Shown here in pieces: positions 1 to 8,943 of a stretch of 64,000 nucleotides of DNA. The first letter of the stretch is position 1. Every line of letters starts with the position of its first letter. The translations under genes were made by a program, and so were the position numbers. Where the stretch lies: contig NZ_VTEX01000004.1 of NCBI RefSeq assembly GCF_008180865.1, positions 372,001 to 436,000 on the forward strand, given 5' to 3'. This stretch comes from Rossellomorea aquimaris (GTDB lineage Bacteria > Bacillota > Bacilli > Bacillales > Bacillaceae_B). The notes under the pieces were generated by a model. That model made no database searches and was not told where the DNA came from. It saw only the letters and a program-made list of their open reading frames with translations.

Positions 1-5
1 CATAT

Positions 6-212
6 ATGAATCCTAACGAATTTGAGGAAATGAATAAGCTATATGATACAATTCAATCACGCGAATCATCGTTAGAAAGTAAATTGATTTCATATCGTGC
101 ACTAAATAATTTGATTGAATTGGTACGTTATCGAATCAAGCAAGATAATAAAATAAATTATCCCCCCTCTTCTAAAAAAGTAACGTCTATATGGTATAAT
201 AGAAAAAAATGA
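6..212 (+). CDS. Small hypothetical protein inside the sigK-interrupting element
   Basis: An open frame of 68 codons that begins at the window edge; the frame stays open upstream of the ATG at 6, so the true start may lie outside. The product is charged and Lys/Glu-rich, probably helical, with no signal peptide or membrane segment. I recognise no family. It precedes two other small same-strand genes, with the next gene starting 24 bases after its stop, so it probably belongs to the same transcript. Base composition is AT-rich compared with the housekeeping genes further right, as expected for element cargo. Confidence 0.45.
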   Translation: MNPNEFEEMNKLYDTIQSRESSLESKLISYRALNNLIELVRYRIKQDNKINYPPSSKKVTSIWYNRKK

Positions 213-236
213 CATTAAATAGGCGGGGTACTAAAC

Positions 237-713
237 GTGGATTTATTAATGCACTTAAAAGCGTTTTTTACAAGCGAATTGTTCTTATTGTTCTTCACTA
301 TTATCGCTACAGGTATTGGAGCGGCAGAAACAAGGATGGCGTTAGAATTACTACATATTCATCAAAAATTCAACTTGCACCTTCTCGATGAAGAAGATAG
401 AAAATGGATTTTAAAAAGTCAATTTCGACTACAAAGGTATAAAGTCGGAATTGCAACATCGTTTTTGGCAATCATCTCCTTAGCAAGGGAACTCGATCAC
501 TTGAATCAGTCAATCATAGGTTTAATTGCTTCATTAAGTGGTATAAATTTCTTATCAAAACAAATTGATGGGAATTTTGAAACTGCAATAGATGCCTATT
601 TACAAGGTAAAGTGGATGAAAAGTTATTTAATCTCCAAAATGATTTAGATGAAATTGCCAAAGAAGCTAAGGATGAAGAAAAACCAGATCAAAAAGAGAA
701 AGAAACTGCTTAA
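237..713 (+). CDS. Hypothetical membrane-associated protein of the element
   Basis: 158 aa. The GTG at 237 is preferred because a GGCGGGG ribosome-binding site lies about 8 bases upstream. A hydrophobic stretch near residues 10-30 and a second, weaker one near residues 75-90 suggest one or two membrane segments. The C-terminal ~45 residues are highly charged (Asp/Glu/Lys-rich), probably cytoplasmic and helical. I recognise no family and assign no function. It lies between two other small unassigned genes and upstream of the recombinase gene, so it is most likely cargo of the sigK-interrupting element. Confidence 0.55.
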   Translation: MDLLMHLKAFFTSELFLLFFTIIATGIGAAETRMALELLHIHQKFNLHLLDEEDRKWILKSQFRLQRYKVGIATSFLAIISLARELDHLNQSIIGLIASLSGINFLSKQIDGNFETAIDAYLQGKVDEKLFNLQNDLDEIAKEAKDEEKPDQKEKETA

Positions 714-728
714 AAAGGAGTGTTTCAA

Positions 729-932
729 ATGAGAGTTAATTTAGAATCTCTGCAAAGAAACGCACAAAGGTACTTATCGGAATATGAATACGATCAATTT
801 ATGAGATACCTTGAGGAACGTAACAGTACCAATATCGCAATACGAGTTCATGCAAATATGGAAGTATCTCGTATGGTAAATACAATTAAAAGAAATGCCC
901 GACGACGAGTTAATACGGGTGTAAGAAGCTAA
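729..932 (+). CDS. Small basic hypothetical protein of the element
   Basis: 67 aa from the ATG at 729, which has a strong AAAAAGGAG ribosome-binding site at 711-720; a GTG at 720 in the same frame overlaps that site and is unlikely to be the start. The product is rich in Arg and Asn, has no membrane segment and ends in a basic Arg-rich tail, which would suit nucleic-acid or protein binding, but no domain is recognised. It is the last gene before a rho-independent terminator and 16 bases from the preceding gene, so the two are probably co-transcribed. Confidence 0.55.
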   Translation: MRVNLESLQRNAQRYLSEYEYDQFMRYLEERNSTNIAIRVHANMEVSRMVNTIKRNARRRVNTGVRS

Positions 933-935
933 AAC

Positions 936-964
936 GAAACCGCTGAAAATAGCGGTTTTTTTTA
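936..964 (+). terminator. Rho-independent terminator after element cargo genes
   Basis: Stem ACCGCT / AGCGGT (939-944 with 951-956) with a six-base loop, followed by eight T residues. It closes the cargo transcript and separates it from the recombinase gene. Confidence 0.8.
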
Positions 965-1105
965 TTAAATTCACTTAGGTGCTCAATGTGATTTTGGTAA
1001 GTAATTCCGAGACCTGTTTAAACTCCAGAAAAACTCCTATACTTTTAATGATGAAGATGAATGATGAATATACATAGCATTAAAAGAATAAAAGGAGTTT
1101 ATTCT

Positions 1106-2725
1106 ATGATAGGAATATATTGTCGTGTCAGTACGCAAACACAGGCTGACGAAGGATACAGCTTGGAAACACAGGAAGAACTCTGCATGAAGCGTGCAAA
1201 AGATCTCGGATATCCCCCCTCTCAAGTCAAATTGTACCGAGAAGAAGGTCGTAGCGGTGAAGATATCGATCGACCTGTGATGAATGAGCTGCGTGAAGAT
1301 ACCGCAAATGGTGTGACTACGAAAGTCATCATCACGGATCCTGACCGATTAACAAGGGACCTGACAGATAAGCTGATTGTATGTAAAGAATGGGACAGAC
1401 AAGGCGTAGAAATCGTATTTATCGACACTGAATACCAAAACACCCCTGAAGGGCAAATGTTCTTTAACATGCGTTCTGTATTCGCTCAATATGAACTCTC
1501 GCAAATCCGAAAACGAACCATCCGAGGAAGGCTCCGTGCAGTCGAGAAGGATAAAAAAATCATGCCGATGAGAGTAGCTCCTTATGGATATGACTACAAG
1601 GACGGAGAACTGCTTGTAAATGACCAAGAAGCGGTCTTTGTAAAGAAGATATACAAATGGTACTTAGATGGCTCTACGCTTCGAGAAATCGGTAATAAGC
1701 TGTTTAAAGCGGGTGCTGTTCCAAAACGTGCGGAAAGTAAAAATTTCGGAGCAACTTCCATCCGTCGTATTTTAACTTCAGAGATATACTTAGGAAAATA
1801 CGTTTACAACAAACGTGAAACGAAAAAGGTATGGGGCGAGCGAACGTCCTCTGGGAAGCAAAAGAAAACATACACCATACGGGATGAAGCGGATTGGATT
1901 ACAGTAGATGTCCCTCAGCTCATTGATCAAAAAACCTTTGACTTAGCACAAAAGCAAAAAGAAAAGAACATAAAAAAACGTGGTAACGTGAAATTTAACT
2001 ACCTTTTTAAAGGCATGATTCGATGCAAGCACTGCGGACGTATATGGGAGTGTACATCCTACAGCGGGCGATTGGATAAAAAGACTGGCGAGAGAAAGAA
2101 ATACGCCGTGTACAGATGTCCGAATCTAAACCCTAAGCGATACGGTGATGGCGTTGAAAAATGTGAAAGCAAAAGTATTCGAATTGATTTGTTAGATGAT
2201 TACATTATGAATATGATTCGTGAGTGTTTAACGAGTAGAGAGTTGTTTGAAGAAGCGATCAAAGCCCAGATGACAGATAAAGATGATGGCTTGGATGTTG
2301 AGATCGCGGATCTGGAGAAACAGCTTAAAAAGAAAACAGATGAGCGTGAACGTGTGAAACGCATGTTTGTCGTGGCTCAAGTGATTACAGAAGATGAAAT
2401 GTTACGTGATATGAAAAAGATCAATGGTGATATCAGTAAACTAACGGATGAGATTGATGTATTGAATAGACGGAAAGAAAACCAAGAGAAAAGTGAATTA
2501 AGTGATGAAGATGTGGATGTAATTATCTCGAATGTGGAGAAGATGTTCGATGGTGAGATGGAGTTCCAGGATAAGCGAGAACTGATGGAATTGCTGATTG
2601 AGGAAATTGTTATTGATGCGAAAACTGAGAAGATCGGCATTACAGTAAAGGGATTATTAGAACATTGCTTTATGTTTACATCGTCAAGAAATTCGAAAAC
2701 ACAGGGGAAGATCCAGAAGATCTAA
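1106..2725 (+). CDS. Large serine recombinase at the sigK junction
   Basis: 539 aa from the ATG at 1106, chosen over an in-frame ATG at 1061 because AAAGGAG lies at 1091-1097. Domains in order: N-terminal resolvase domain with the catalytic serine in YCRVST (Ser9) and conserved Arg residues (about 1-150); 'recombinase' domain with APYGYDY and an SEIYLG motif (about 155-290); zinc ribbon with CKHCG and a later Cys pair (about 310-360); a Lys/Glu coiled coil (about 385-455); short tail. This is the architecture of SpoIVCA-type and phage serine integrases, which catalyse site-specific excision or integration. The gene runs co-directionally into the 3' part of sigK and its last ~15 codons are made of sigK sequence read in another frame. 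The likely role is excision of the element from sigK in the mother cell; that role is inferred. Confidence 0.93.
   Translation: MIGIYCRVSTQTQADEGYSLETQEELCMKRAKDLGYPPSQVKLYREEGRSGEDIDRPVMNELREDTANGVTTKVIITDPDRLTRDLTDKLIVCKEWDRQGVEIVFIDTEYQNTPEGQMFFNMRSVFAQYELSQIRKRTIRGRLRAVEKDKKIMPMRVAPYGYDYKDGELLVNDQEAVFVKKIYKWYLDGSTLREIGNKLFKAGAVPKRAESKNFGATSIRRILTSEIYLGKYVYNKRETKKVWGERTSSGKQKKTYTIRDEADWITVDVPQLIDQKTFDLAQKQKEKNIKKRGNVKFNYLFKGMIRCKHCGRIWECTSYSGRLDKKTGERKKYAVYRCPNLNPKRYGDGVEKCESKSIRIDLLDDYIMNMIRECLTSRELFEEAIKAQMTDKDDGLDVEIADLEKQLKKKTDERERVKRMFVVAQVITEDEMLRDMKKINGDISKLTDEIDVLNRRKENQEKSELSDEDVDVIISNVEKMFDGEMEFQDKRELMELLIEEIVIDAKTEKIGITVKGLLEHCFMFTSSRNSKTQGKIQKI
2672..2700 (+). other. Probable attachment-site junction between element and sigK
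   Basis: Recognisable SigK coding sequence begins at the ATC codon at 2680 (residues [11 protein letters not shown]...). In an intact SigK this is preceded by residues ending in LVAH, whereas here it is preceded by element sequence coding CFMFT in the recombinase frame. The recombination crossover must therefore lie in or just around this interval. The exact two-base core cannot be placed without the other end of the element. Confidence 0.7.
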
Positions 2726-3204
2726 TTTCCATCGGGACCATCGGATTGATTAAAGCAATTGAAAGTTATTCAGAAGGCAAAGGTACGAAACTTGCAACCT
2801 ATGCGGCACGTTGTATCGAGAATGAGATTCTTATGCATCTTCGTGCACTCAAGAAAACGAAAAAAGATGTCTCTCTTCACGATCCTATCGGTCAAGATAA
2901 AGAAGGAAACGAAATCAGCTTAATTGATATCTTAAAGTCTGAAAGTGATGATGTCATCGATACGATTCAATTAAGTATGGAACTTGAAAAAGTAAGAAAA
3001 TACATTTGTGTGCTGGACGAAAGGGAAAAAGAAGTGATCGTCGGGCGATTCGGATTAGACTTGAAAGAGGAAAAAACCCAACGGGAAATTGCCAAGGAAT
3101 TAGGAATCTCAAGAAGCTATGTATCACGAATCGAGAAAAGGGCACTCATGAAGATGTTTCATGAATTTTATCGTGAGGAAAAAGAAAAGCGAAACAAATC
3201 ATGA
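2680..3204 (+). CDS. sigK: 3' part of sigK (spoIIIC-like), RNA polymerase sigma-K
   Basis: About 174 codons that match the C-terminal three quarters of sigma-K, the late mother-cell sporulation sigma factor: region 2 ([19 protein letters not shown], then [20 protein letters not shown]), a linker, and region 4.2 with the helix-turn-helix [20 protein letters not shown]. The pro-sequence and about the first 67 residues of SigK are missing, and the sequence upstream is the recombinase gene. No good ribosome-binding site exists for an independent start; a TTG at 2665 opens the frame but lies inside the recombinase gene. It would become functional only after precise excision joins it to the 5' part. 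The rest of the reading frame is intact, without stops or frameshifts, which argues for a functional split gene rather than decay. Confidence 0.93.
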   Translation: MVKKFENTGEDPEDLISIGTIGLIKAIESYSEGKGTKLATYAARCIENEILMHLRALKKTKKDVSLHDPIGQDKEGNEISLIDILKSESDDVIDTIQLSMELEKVRKYICVLDEREKEVIVGRFGLDLKEEKTQREIAKELGISRSYVSRIEKRALMKMFHEFYREEKEKRNKS

Positions 3205-3236
3205 AAAAGCGATCCAAACTCGGATCGCTTTTTTTC
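3204..3236 (+). terminator. Terminator after sigK
   Basis: GCGATCC / GGATCGC stem with an AAACTC loop and a run of seven to eight T residues directly after the sigK stop codon. The A-run before the stem makes it potentially bidirectional, which would also serve the convergent micro-gene at 3242-3319. Confidence 0.85.
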
Positions 3237-3241
3237 ATTCT

Positions 3242-3319
3242 CTATTCTACACTGACTTCAGCGGCAATAATCAGACCAATCACAGATGTTACGACAAGAC
3301 CCATTATCATTGAAAACAT
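3242..3319 (-). CDS. Candidate 25-residue hydrophobic peptide
   Basis: A very short frame with ATG at 3319, preceded at about 10 bases by GGGAG. The predicted peptide is a single transmembrane-like segment (GLVVTSVIGLIIAA) with an acidic tail (EVSVE). It is convergent with sigK and shares the terminator region. I recognise no family; short membrane peptides of this kind occur in sporulating bacilli, but that link is only suggestive. It could be a chance frame. Confidence 0.4.
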   Translation of the reverse strand: MFSMIMGLVVTSVIGLIIAAEVSVE

Positions 3320-3469
3320 CGTAATATCACTCCCTCTTTAACAGTCATTACTACCTGCACTTCTTACTATTAATGTATCACGAAAAGCCGGATTCTTCCC
3401 TTTCATTCGTGAACAACTTATTACTAAAGATTGACAGAACTGTGTCTGTGTTACGTCTCTCGTAACCCC

Positions 3470-3508
3470 AATAAAAACAAAGAAGGACACCCTCATAGAA
3501 AGGCATCC
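3470..3508 (-). terminator. Terminator of the yrzI micro-gene cluster
   Basis: On the minus strand GGATGCC pairs with GGGTGTCC (with G-U pairs), followed by TTCTTTGTTTTT. It lies just downstream of the last micro-gene of the cluster. Confidence 0.6.
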
Positions 3509-3521
3509 TCCTCATTCATTC

Positions 3522-3587
3522 TTATTTCTTATCCTGCTTCTTCTTTTTATGGAAGAAAGCCGACCAAAAAACAATATTTAAAAACAT
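3522..3587 (-). CDS. Candidate 21-residue YrzI-like peptide
   Basis: ATG at 3587 with a purine-rich AAAGGTGG about 8 bases upstream. The peptide begins MFLNIVFWSAFFHKKKK, which resembles the N-terminal signature of the YrzI peptide encoded upstream (MTLNLLFITVTFNKK): a hydrophobic start then a basic cluster. It is probably a short paralogue on the same transcript. The similarity rests on few residues, so homology is tentative. Confidence 0.4.
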   Translation of the reverse strand: MFLNIVFWSAFFHKKKKQDKK

Positions 3588-3610
3588 CGTTCCACCCACC
3601 TTTTGTTTCG

Positions 3611-3670
3611 TTAGGCAGTATCCTTCTCTACCCATAGCGCATTAAGCATTTTCTCCTGTACATAAATCAT
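3611..3670 (-). CDS. Candidate 19-residue peptide in the yrzI cluster
   Basis: ATG at 3670 with a strong GAGAGGAG ribosome-binding site 8 bases upstream and a stop at 3611. The predicted product (starting MIYVQEKMLNALW) is amphipathic and unlike any family I know. The good ribosome-binding site and its position between yrzI and another micro-gene are the only support. Confidence 0.35.
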   Translation of the reverse strand: MIYVQEKMLNALWVEKDTA

Positions 3671-3701
3671 ATTTTATTCTCCTCTCCATTTTCAGATATC
3701 C

Positions 3702-3842
3702 TTAGAACAATTGCGACATGTATTGGTTCTTGGTTTTCGTTTCTTCATAGGATTTTGAAACCGTTTCATTGTGCGTCGCTTCTTCAAACGTTTCTTGTTT
3801 CTTATTGAACGTTACCGTTATAAATAAAAGATTAAGTGTCAT
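3702..3842 (-). CDS. yrzI: YrzI family small protein
   Basis: 46 aa from the ATG at 3842, which has GAAAGGGGTGA upstream; the frame is open further upstream but without a ribosome-binding site. The product shows the family pattern: hydrophobic N-terminus (MTLNLLFITVTF), basic pair, then a charged helix with Glu/Lys repeats. The family (Bac_small_yrzI) is confined to bacilli and its function is not firmly established. It lies close to the yrrT-mccB-yrhC operon as in B. subtilis, and is flanked by other micro-genes on the same strand. Confidence 0.72.
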   Translation of the reverse strand: MTLNLLFITVTFNKKQETFEEATHNETVSKSYEETKTKNQYMSQLF

Positions 3843-3892
3843 ACGTATCACCCCTTTCAAAGTGCCTCGTGAGTTGCCAGGCATACTAAAAA

Positions 3893-3956
3893 ACCACAAA
3901 GAGACCGATCCTTGTGGCACAAAAAAGCCACAGGAACCTTCATTCTCCCTGTGGCT
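3893..3956 (-). terminator. Terminator and second hairpin in the yrzI leader
   Basis: On the minus strand GCCACAGG pairs with CCTGTGGC (3948-3955 with 3927-3934) and is followed by six T residues, a good intrinsic terminator for the upstream 26-residue peptide gene. A second stem CCACAA / TTGTGG (3912-3917 with 3894-3899) follows within the yrzI leader. Together they could partly terminate transcription before yrzI or form a structured 5' leader. Confidence 0.65.
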
Positions 3957-3976
3957 ATCATTTAATGGATTTAAAA

Positions 3977-4057
3977 TTAAGCGTAAAGCATCCCACAAGT
4001 GGTCGAATGATTAAAACAATATGAAGTTGTGTCTTTTTTTCCATTAAGCACGAACAT
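3977..4057 (-). CDS. Candidate 26-residue peptide, first gene of the small cluster
   Basis: ATG at 4057 with a near-consensus GGGAGG ribosome-binding site 9 bases upstream, following a well-formed sigma-A promoter at 4100-4128. The peptide starts MFVLNGKKDTTSYCF and contains two Cys residues. No family is recognised. The promoter, ribosome-binding site, frame and terminator are consistently arranged, which makes translation more likely than for an average frame of this length. Confidence 0.45.
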   Translation of the reverse strand: MFVLNGKKDTTSYCFNHSTTCGMLYA

Positions 4058-4099
4058 TTTCTTCGACCTCCCTCTTGTGATTTTTTTCTTACATTGGTT

Positions 4100-4128
4100 A
4101 GTATATCCAATTTTCACAGTAAAGTAAA
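4100..4128 (-). promoter_or_regulatory. Sigma-A-type promoter of the yrzI micro-gene cluster
   Basis: On the minus strand: -35 TTTACT (4123-4128), 17-base spacer, -10 TATACT (4100-4105). The start codon at 4057 lies a plausible 40-odd bases downstream with a strong ribosome-binding site between. Confidence 0.65.
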
Positions 4129-4245
4129 CCACTTTCCTCATTATTTTTTCTACAAATTTCCACATGGTTCTAGAATGTTCTTTTTTCAGGTTTATGATTT
4201 TAAAACATCTGGTCTGCCGGTGCTCTGTCAATGAGTATTGTGCTT

Positions 4246-4364
4246 GATGGTGAGGGGAACTGCTTCGCTTGCAGCTAGTGTTCGGCCGAGCCTCCTCAGC
4301 TACGCTTCCGGGGTCTCGGCACGACCGTTCTTCCCTAGGAGTCTACGCAGTTCTCCCCACCATC
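4246..4364. repeat. Palindromic intergenic repeat, family A, copy 1
   Basis: A 119-base unit with near-perfect 18-base terminal inverted repeats (starts GATGGTGAGGGGAAC, ends with the complementary CCCCACCATC) and inner complementary blocks (GGCCGAG / CTCGGC). A second copy lies at 25392-25511. The shared sequence continues a little beyond the palindrome on the right (CGTGACAGAG). It has no coding capacity. The gene-free stretch 4365-4585 after it shows nothing I can assign; a repeat of family B follows. Confidence 0.85.
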
Positions 4365-4585
4365 TATAATAGATTTTCGTGACAGAGCTTAAAGATCAGA
4401 ATAACAAATATAGAATGTATAGGATATCAATTCCAATGATTCAATGTGGCAATAAGAAGAGTAAACATTGATTAATGACCGGTTTATGAGTTACCAATAG
4501 ATGTTTTGTGCTTTCTTTCCAGATAGTTTTTTTTAGAAACAAATTTTCTACAATGGGAACTATTTTTGATTACAAAAAATAAATA

Positions 4586-4722
4586 GCACAGAGTGGATTG
4601 GAGCGAAAGGCACTTGACTCCTGCGGGAAATAGAGGAAAGGTCGAGACCTCACAGACGCGACGTCGAGGAGGCTCGACTTCCTCCCCTGGGAATCTTGTG
4701 ACTGGAGGGGAAAGTACGGTCC
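4586..4722. repeat. Palindromic intergenic repeat, family B, copy 1
   Basis: Starts GCACAGAGTGGATTGGAGCG, contains ACTCCTGCGGGAAA and GAGGAGGCTCGACTTCC, and ends near ACGGTCC. It matches the unit at 25844-25982 over its length, in the same orientation and again downstream of a family A copy. Internal complementary blocks predict a branched hairpin. This copy is more degenerate than the other in the central stem. It resembles GC-rich intergenic repeats I have seen in many Bacillaceae; the function is unknown. Confidence 0.85.
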
Positions 4723-4811
4723 GGGTTTTCGCACTTCACTCATATAAAAAATGAATTTACCTTTTGGGAATCTATTCAAAACTCACCGCCAGCACCCTTT
4801 GAAAACGACAT

Positions 4812-4839
4812 GAAAAAACGAGTCCTCAATGAGAACCCG
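4812..4839 (-). terminator. Terminator of the yrrT-mtnN-mccAB-yrhC operon
   Basis: On the minus strand CGGGTTCTC pairs with GAGGACTCG (two G-U pairs, ATT loop) and is followed by six T residues. It lies 12 bases after the yrhC stop codon. Confidence 0.8.
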
Positions 4840-4850
4840 CTTTACATGAT

Positions 4851-5090
4851 CTATTCATCTATAGATTGCATATCTCTTTTGTATTTGATCGCTTTTGTAA
4901 AAAATATAAGTGACAATCCGAGTAAAACAACGGTGCCTGTCATGAGGGTGATCGTTTTACTTGGTGTGACGGTTTCTGTTGGAATAATAACCCCTAAATA
5001 CATAAAGACACTAAGTGCAAGTAACGTAAAACCAAATCGTTTGAAGTCGTTCATTTTTTGTTGAATGGTTCTTTTTTTTGCGTTCTTCAT
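4851..5090 (-). CDS. yrhC: YrhC-like small membrane protein
   Basis: 79 aa from the ATG at 5090; an ATG two codons upstream (5096) is too close to the AGGTGA ribosome-binding site. Two predicted transmembrane helices (about residues 20-38 and 48-66) are separated by a short loop, with a basic N-terminus and a charged C-terminus. It is the last gene of the sulfur-recycling operon, as yrhC is in B. subtilis. The function is unknown; co-transcription with mccA and mccB suggests a link to cysteine/methionine metabolism or transport, which is inference. Confidence 0.75.
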   Translation of the reverse strand: MKNAKKRTIQQKMNDFKRFGFTLLALSVFMYLGVIIPTETVTPSKTITLMTGTVVLLGLSLIFFTKAIKYKRDMQSIDE

Positions 5091-5192
5091 GCGCATTCAC
5101 CTACTTTAGAACTAGTAAACTCTCATTCTATGGTAACATACTGAAGCATATCATCTACCATGTAATTGATACCAGTTCTGCCAATAGTCGAA

Positions 5193-7255
<2,063 letters not shown>

Positions 7256-7274
7256 GTATTCAATCCCCCTTCAT

Positions 7275-7387
7275 AAAAAAAGCTGACCCCATGCACTTCC
7301 CCTGTCCTCAAATGCATACGATTGGAGGGCTCGACTGAACACATCCGTTCCGTATGTTTTGATGAGAAAGTTGGTACCCGGGTCAGC
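7275..7387 (-). ncRNA. Structured spacer between mtnN and mccA (terminator-like, function unknown)
   Basis: On the minus strand an outer stem GCTGACCC / GGGTCAGC (7380-7387 with 7282-7289) encloses about 90 bases and is followed by seven T residues (7275-7281). Inside, CATACG pairs with CGTATG, enclosing a smaller GAAC / GTTC hairpin, and the adjacent ATGCATTT pairs with AAGTGCAT, giving a compact three-way-junction layout. A simple terminator would not need this. It matches no riboswitch class I can recognise (it lacks the SAM-I core). It may be a regulatory leader for mccAB or a structured intergenic repeat. Confidence 0.5.
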
Positions 7388-7402
7388 CGTAATTTCCTCG
7401 TA

Positions 7403-8095
7403 TTAAACAGACTTTACAATGCTCATAACCATTTTGGCAGAGTGGAGGGCTGCCTTTTCTAAATATTGTTCGAAGGAAACATCTGATTCCTTGCCTGCAA
7501 TATCAGAAAGTGAGCGAATGATGACAAATGGTACGTTGAATTGATGAGCCACTTGCGCAATGGCGGCTGCTTCCATTTCAACTGCCTGTAACCCGGTGAA
7601 TTTGTCACGGATCGCTTCTACACGCTTTGGATCATTCATAAATGAATCTCCCGTGGCAATCAACCCGGACACCACTTGTGCATCTCCAAGTTCCCTCACG
7701 CTATCGATGGCTGTCTGCATTAATTTCTCGTCTGCTGTAAATGCGGCAGGAAGCTGCGGTACCTGACCGTATTCATATCCAAAAGCCGTCACGTCCACAT
7801 CGTGATGTCTTACCTCTGTTGAGATGACAACATCACCAACATCTAGTGAAGGATCGAATCCTCCAGCTGACCCTGTATTGATGATGCAATCCGGTTTAAA
7901 ATGCTGCAGAAGAACGGCTGTTGACATCGCTGCATTCACCTTGCCGATCCCTGAGCGAAGTAAGATCACATCTTTGTCTTTCATCGTTCCACTTGTATAT
8001 TCACACCCTGCGATTGTTTCCACTTTCGGGTTTGAAATATTTTCTCTAAGTAAGGCTACTTCTTCTTCCATTGCTCCAATGATGGCGATTTTCAT
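7403..8095 (-). CDS. mtnN: 5'-methylthioadenosine/S-adenosylhomocysteine nucleosidase
   Basis: 230 aa, typical length. It has the N-terminal [11 protein letters not shown] motif with the catalytic-region Glu12, the substrate-binding VEMEAAA segment (about 172-178) and the catalytic Asp in RSLSDIAG (about 197). It hydrolyses MTA and S-adenosylhomocysteine (and 5'-deoxyadenosine) to adenine plus the thioribose product, feeding S-ribosylhomocysteine towards homocysteine for MccA. It lies 15 bases downstream of yrrT in the same operon. Confidence 0.95.
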   Translation of the reverse strand: MKIAIIGAMEEEVALLRENISNPKVETIAGCEYTSGTMKDKDVILLRSGIGKVNAAMSTAVLLQHFKPDCIINTGSAGGFDPSLDVGDVVISTEVRHHDVDVTAFGYEYGQVPQLPAAFTADEKLMQTAIDSVRELGDAQVVSGLIATGDSFMNDPKRVEAIRDKFTGLQAVEMEAAAIAQVAHQFNVPFVIIRSLSDIAGKESDVSFEQYLEKAALHSAKMVMSIVKSV

Positions 8096-8110
8096 TACTA
8101 AAACCTCTTT

Positions 8111-8749
8111 CTACTGTTTAGTCGCCTCCATAATCCACACAAAGGTATTTACTTGCTTAAAAGTGACTGAAAACCCATTTTGGTCCAATAATTCCTTTAG
8201 AACATCCAAGGTAGTGTAATATTCCCGTTTTAAATCTTCAGCAAGGTTGTAATACTCTTTTTTGATTGCTTGTGATATGGCGGCTTTATAGTGCTGATCC
8301 GTTTCAAACATCGTATCTGCAAATACTATTTTACCACCATGTGCTAGGAGCTTTCCATATATGCGAAAAGCTTTTCCCTTTTCTTCATCTGTTAAGTGAT
8401 GAAATGCATAGGAGCTAACGATGGAATCTGCCTTTCCTTCTAAAGAAAAGTCGAGAAAATCTCCATCCATGAACGTTACCTCTTTTCCAAGCTTCTGCAT
8501 TCCAATGGCCCTCATTTCAGGGGAAGGTTCAAAAGGAACCACTTCAAGTCCTCCGTCCAGTAATCTTCTGGTCAGATTCCCTGTCCCCGGGCCAAATTCA
8601 ACTACTCTTCCCTTTGACCGGGAAACTACTTCGTCAAGAATGGATTCATAGTCCTCGAAAACCGCTTGATATTCAACGTCTTTCCCCGTTACTGTATCAT
8701 CATAAGAATCTGCCCAATCCTGGAACAAATCCAAAAATTCTCTACCCAT
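8111..8749 (-). CDS. yrrT: SAM-dependent methyltransferase YrrT
   Basis: 212 aa class I methyltransferase with motif I VVEFGPGTGNL (49-59) and acidic motif II (VVPFEPS). It is the first gene of the sulfur-recycling operon, whose later enzymes process the S-adenosylhomocysteine such methyltransferases make. The methyl acceptor is not known. The ATG at 8749 is supported by the GAGGTGCATAACC upstream. No key motif is missing. Confidence 0.88.
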   Translation of the reverse strand: MGREFLDLFQDWADSYDDTVTGKDVEYQAVFEDYESILDEVVSRSKGRVVEFGPGTGNLTRRLLDGGLEVVPFEPSPEMRAIGMQKLGKEVTFMDGDFLDFSLEGKADSIVSSYAFHHLTDEEKGKAFRIYGKLLAHGGKIVFADTMFETDQHYKAAISQAIKKEYYNLAEDLKREYYTTLDVLKELLDQNGFSVTFKQVNTFVWIMEATKQ

Positions 8750-8772
8750 GGTTATGCACCTCAGCTACATTA

Positions 8773-8815
8773 AGTTTATAATTCCTATAAACATACTATG
8801 AATTAAAATAAAAAC
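8773..8815 (-). promoter_or_regulatory. Possible CymR box/promoter region of yrrT
   Basis: The AT-rich region upstream of yrrT contains, on the minus strand, ATAGGAATTATAAAC and an upstream TTTTAATTCATA. The GGAATT core within an AT-rich dyad resembles CymR operators in B. subtilis, where this operon is CymR-repressed. cymR itself is present in this window at 31718-32137. Core promoter elements are not clear. Confidence 0.35.
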
Positions 8816-8943
8816 TGTTATTAAATTATCATATTCTTTGAATGAATTCAACAATTAATAATTGTAAAATCCGTTTTCCGGCTCTAAAATAAGGGAGATA
8901 ACCTGTCTGTAAAGGGATCACAGTAAAAGAGGAGGATAAACAT

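Noticed and set aside
1061..1105. Upstream ATG start for the recombinase
   Set aside because: No ribosome-binding site, and the resolvase family begins near the ATG at 1106, which has AAAGGAG upstream.
2665..2679. Independent translation of the sigK 3' part from the TTG at 2665
   Set aside because: No ribosome-binding site; it lies inside the recombinase gene and codes residues not belonging to SigK.
4246..4722. Insertion sequence
   Set aside because: No transposase gene in or near either repeat pair; the units are too short to code one.
7275..7387. SAM-I (S-box) or T-box riboswitch before mccA
   Set aside because: The conserved SAM-I core and the T-box AGGGTGG core are absent; only the structure is unusual.
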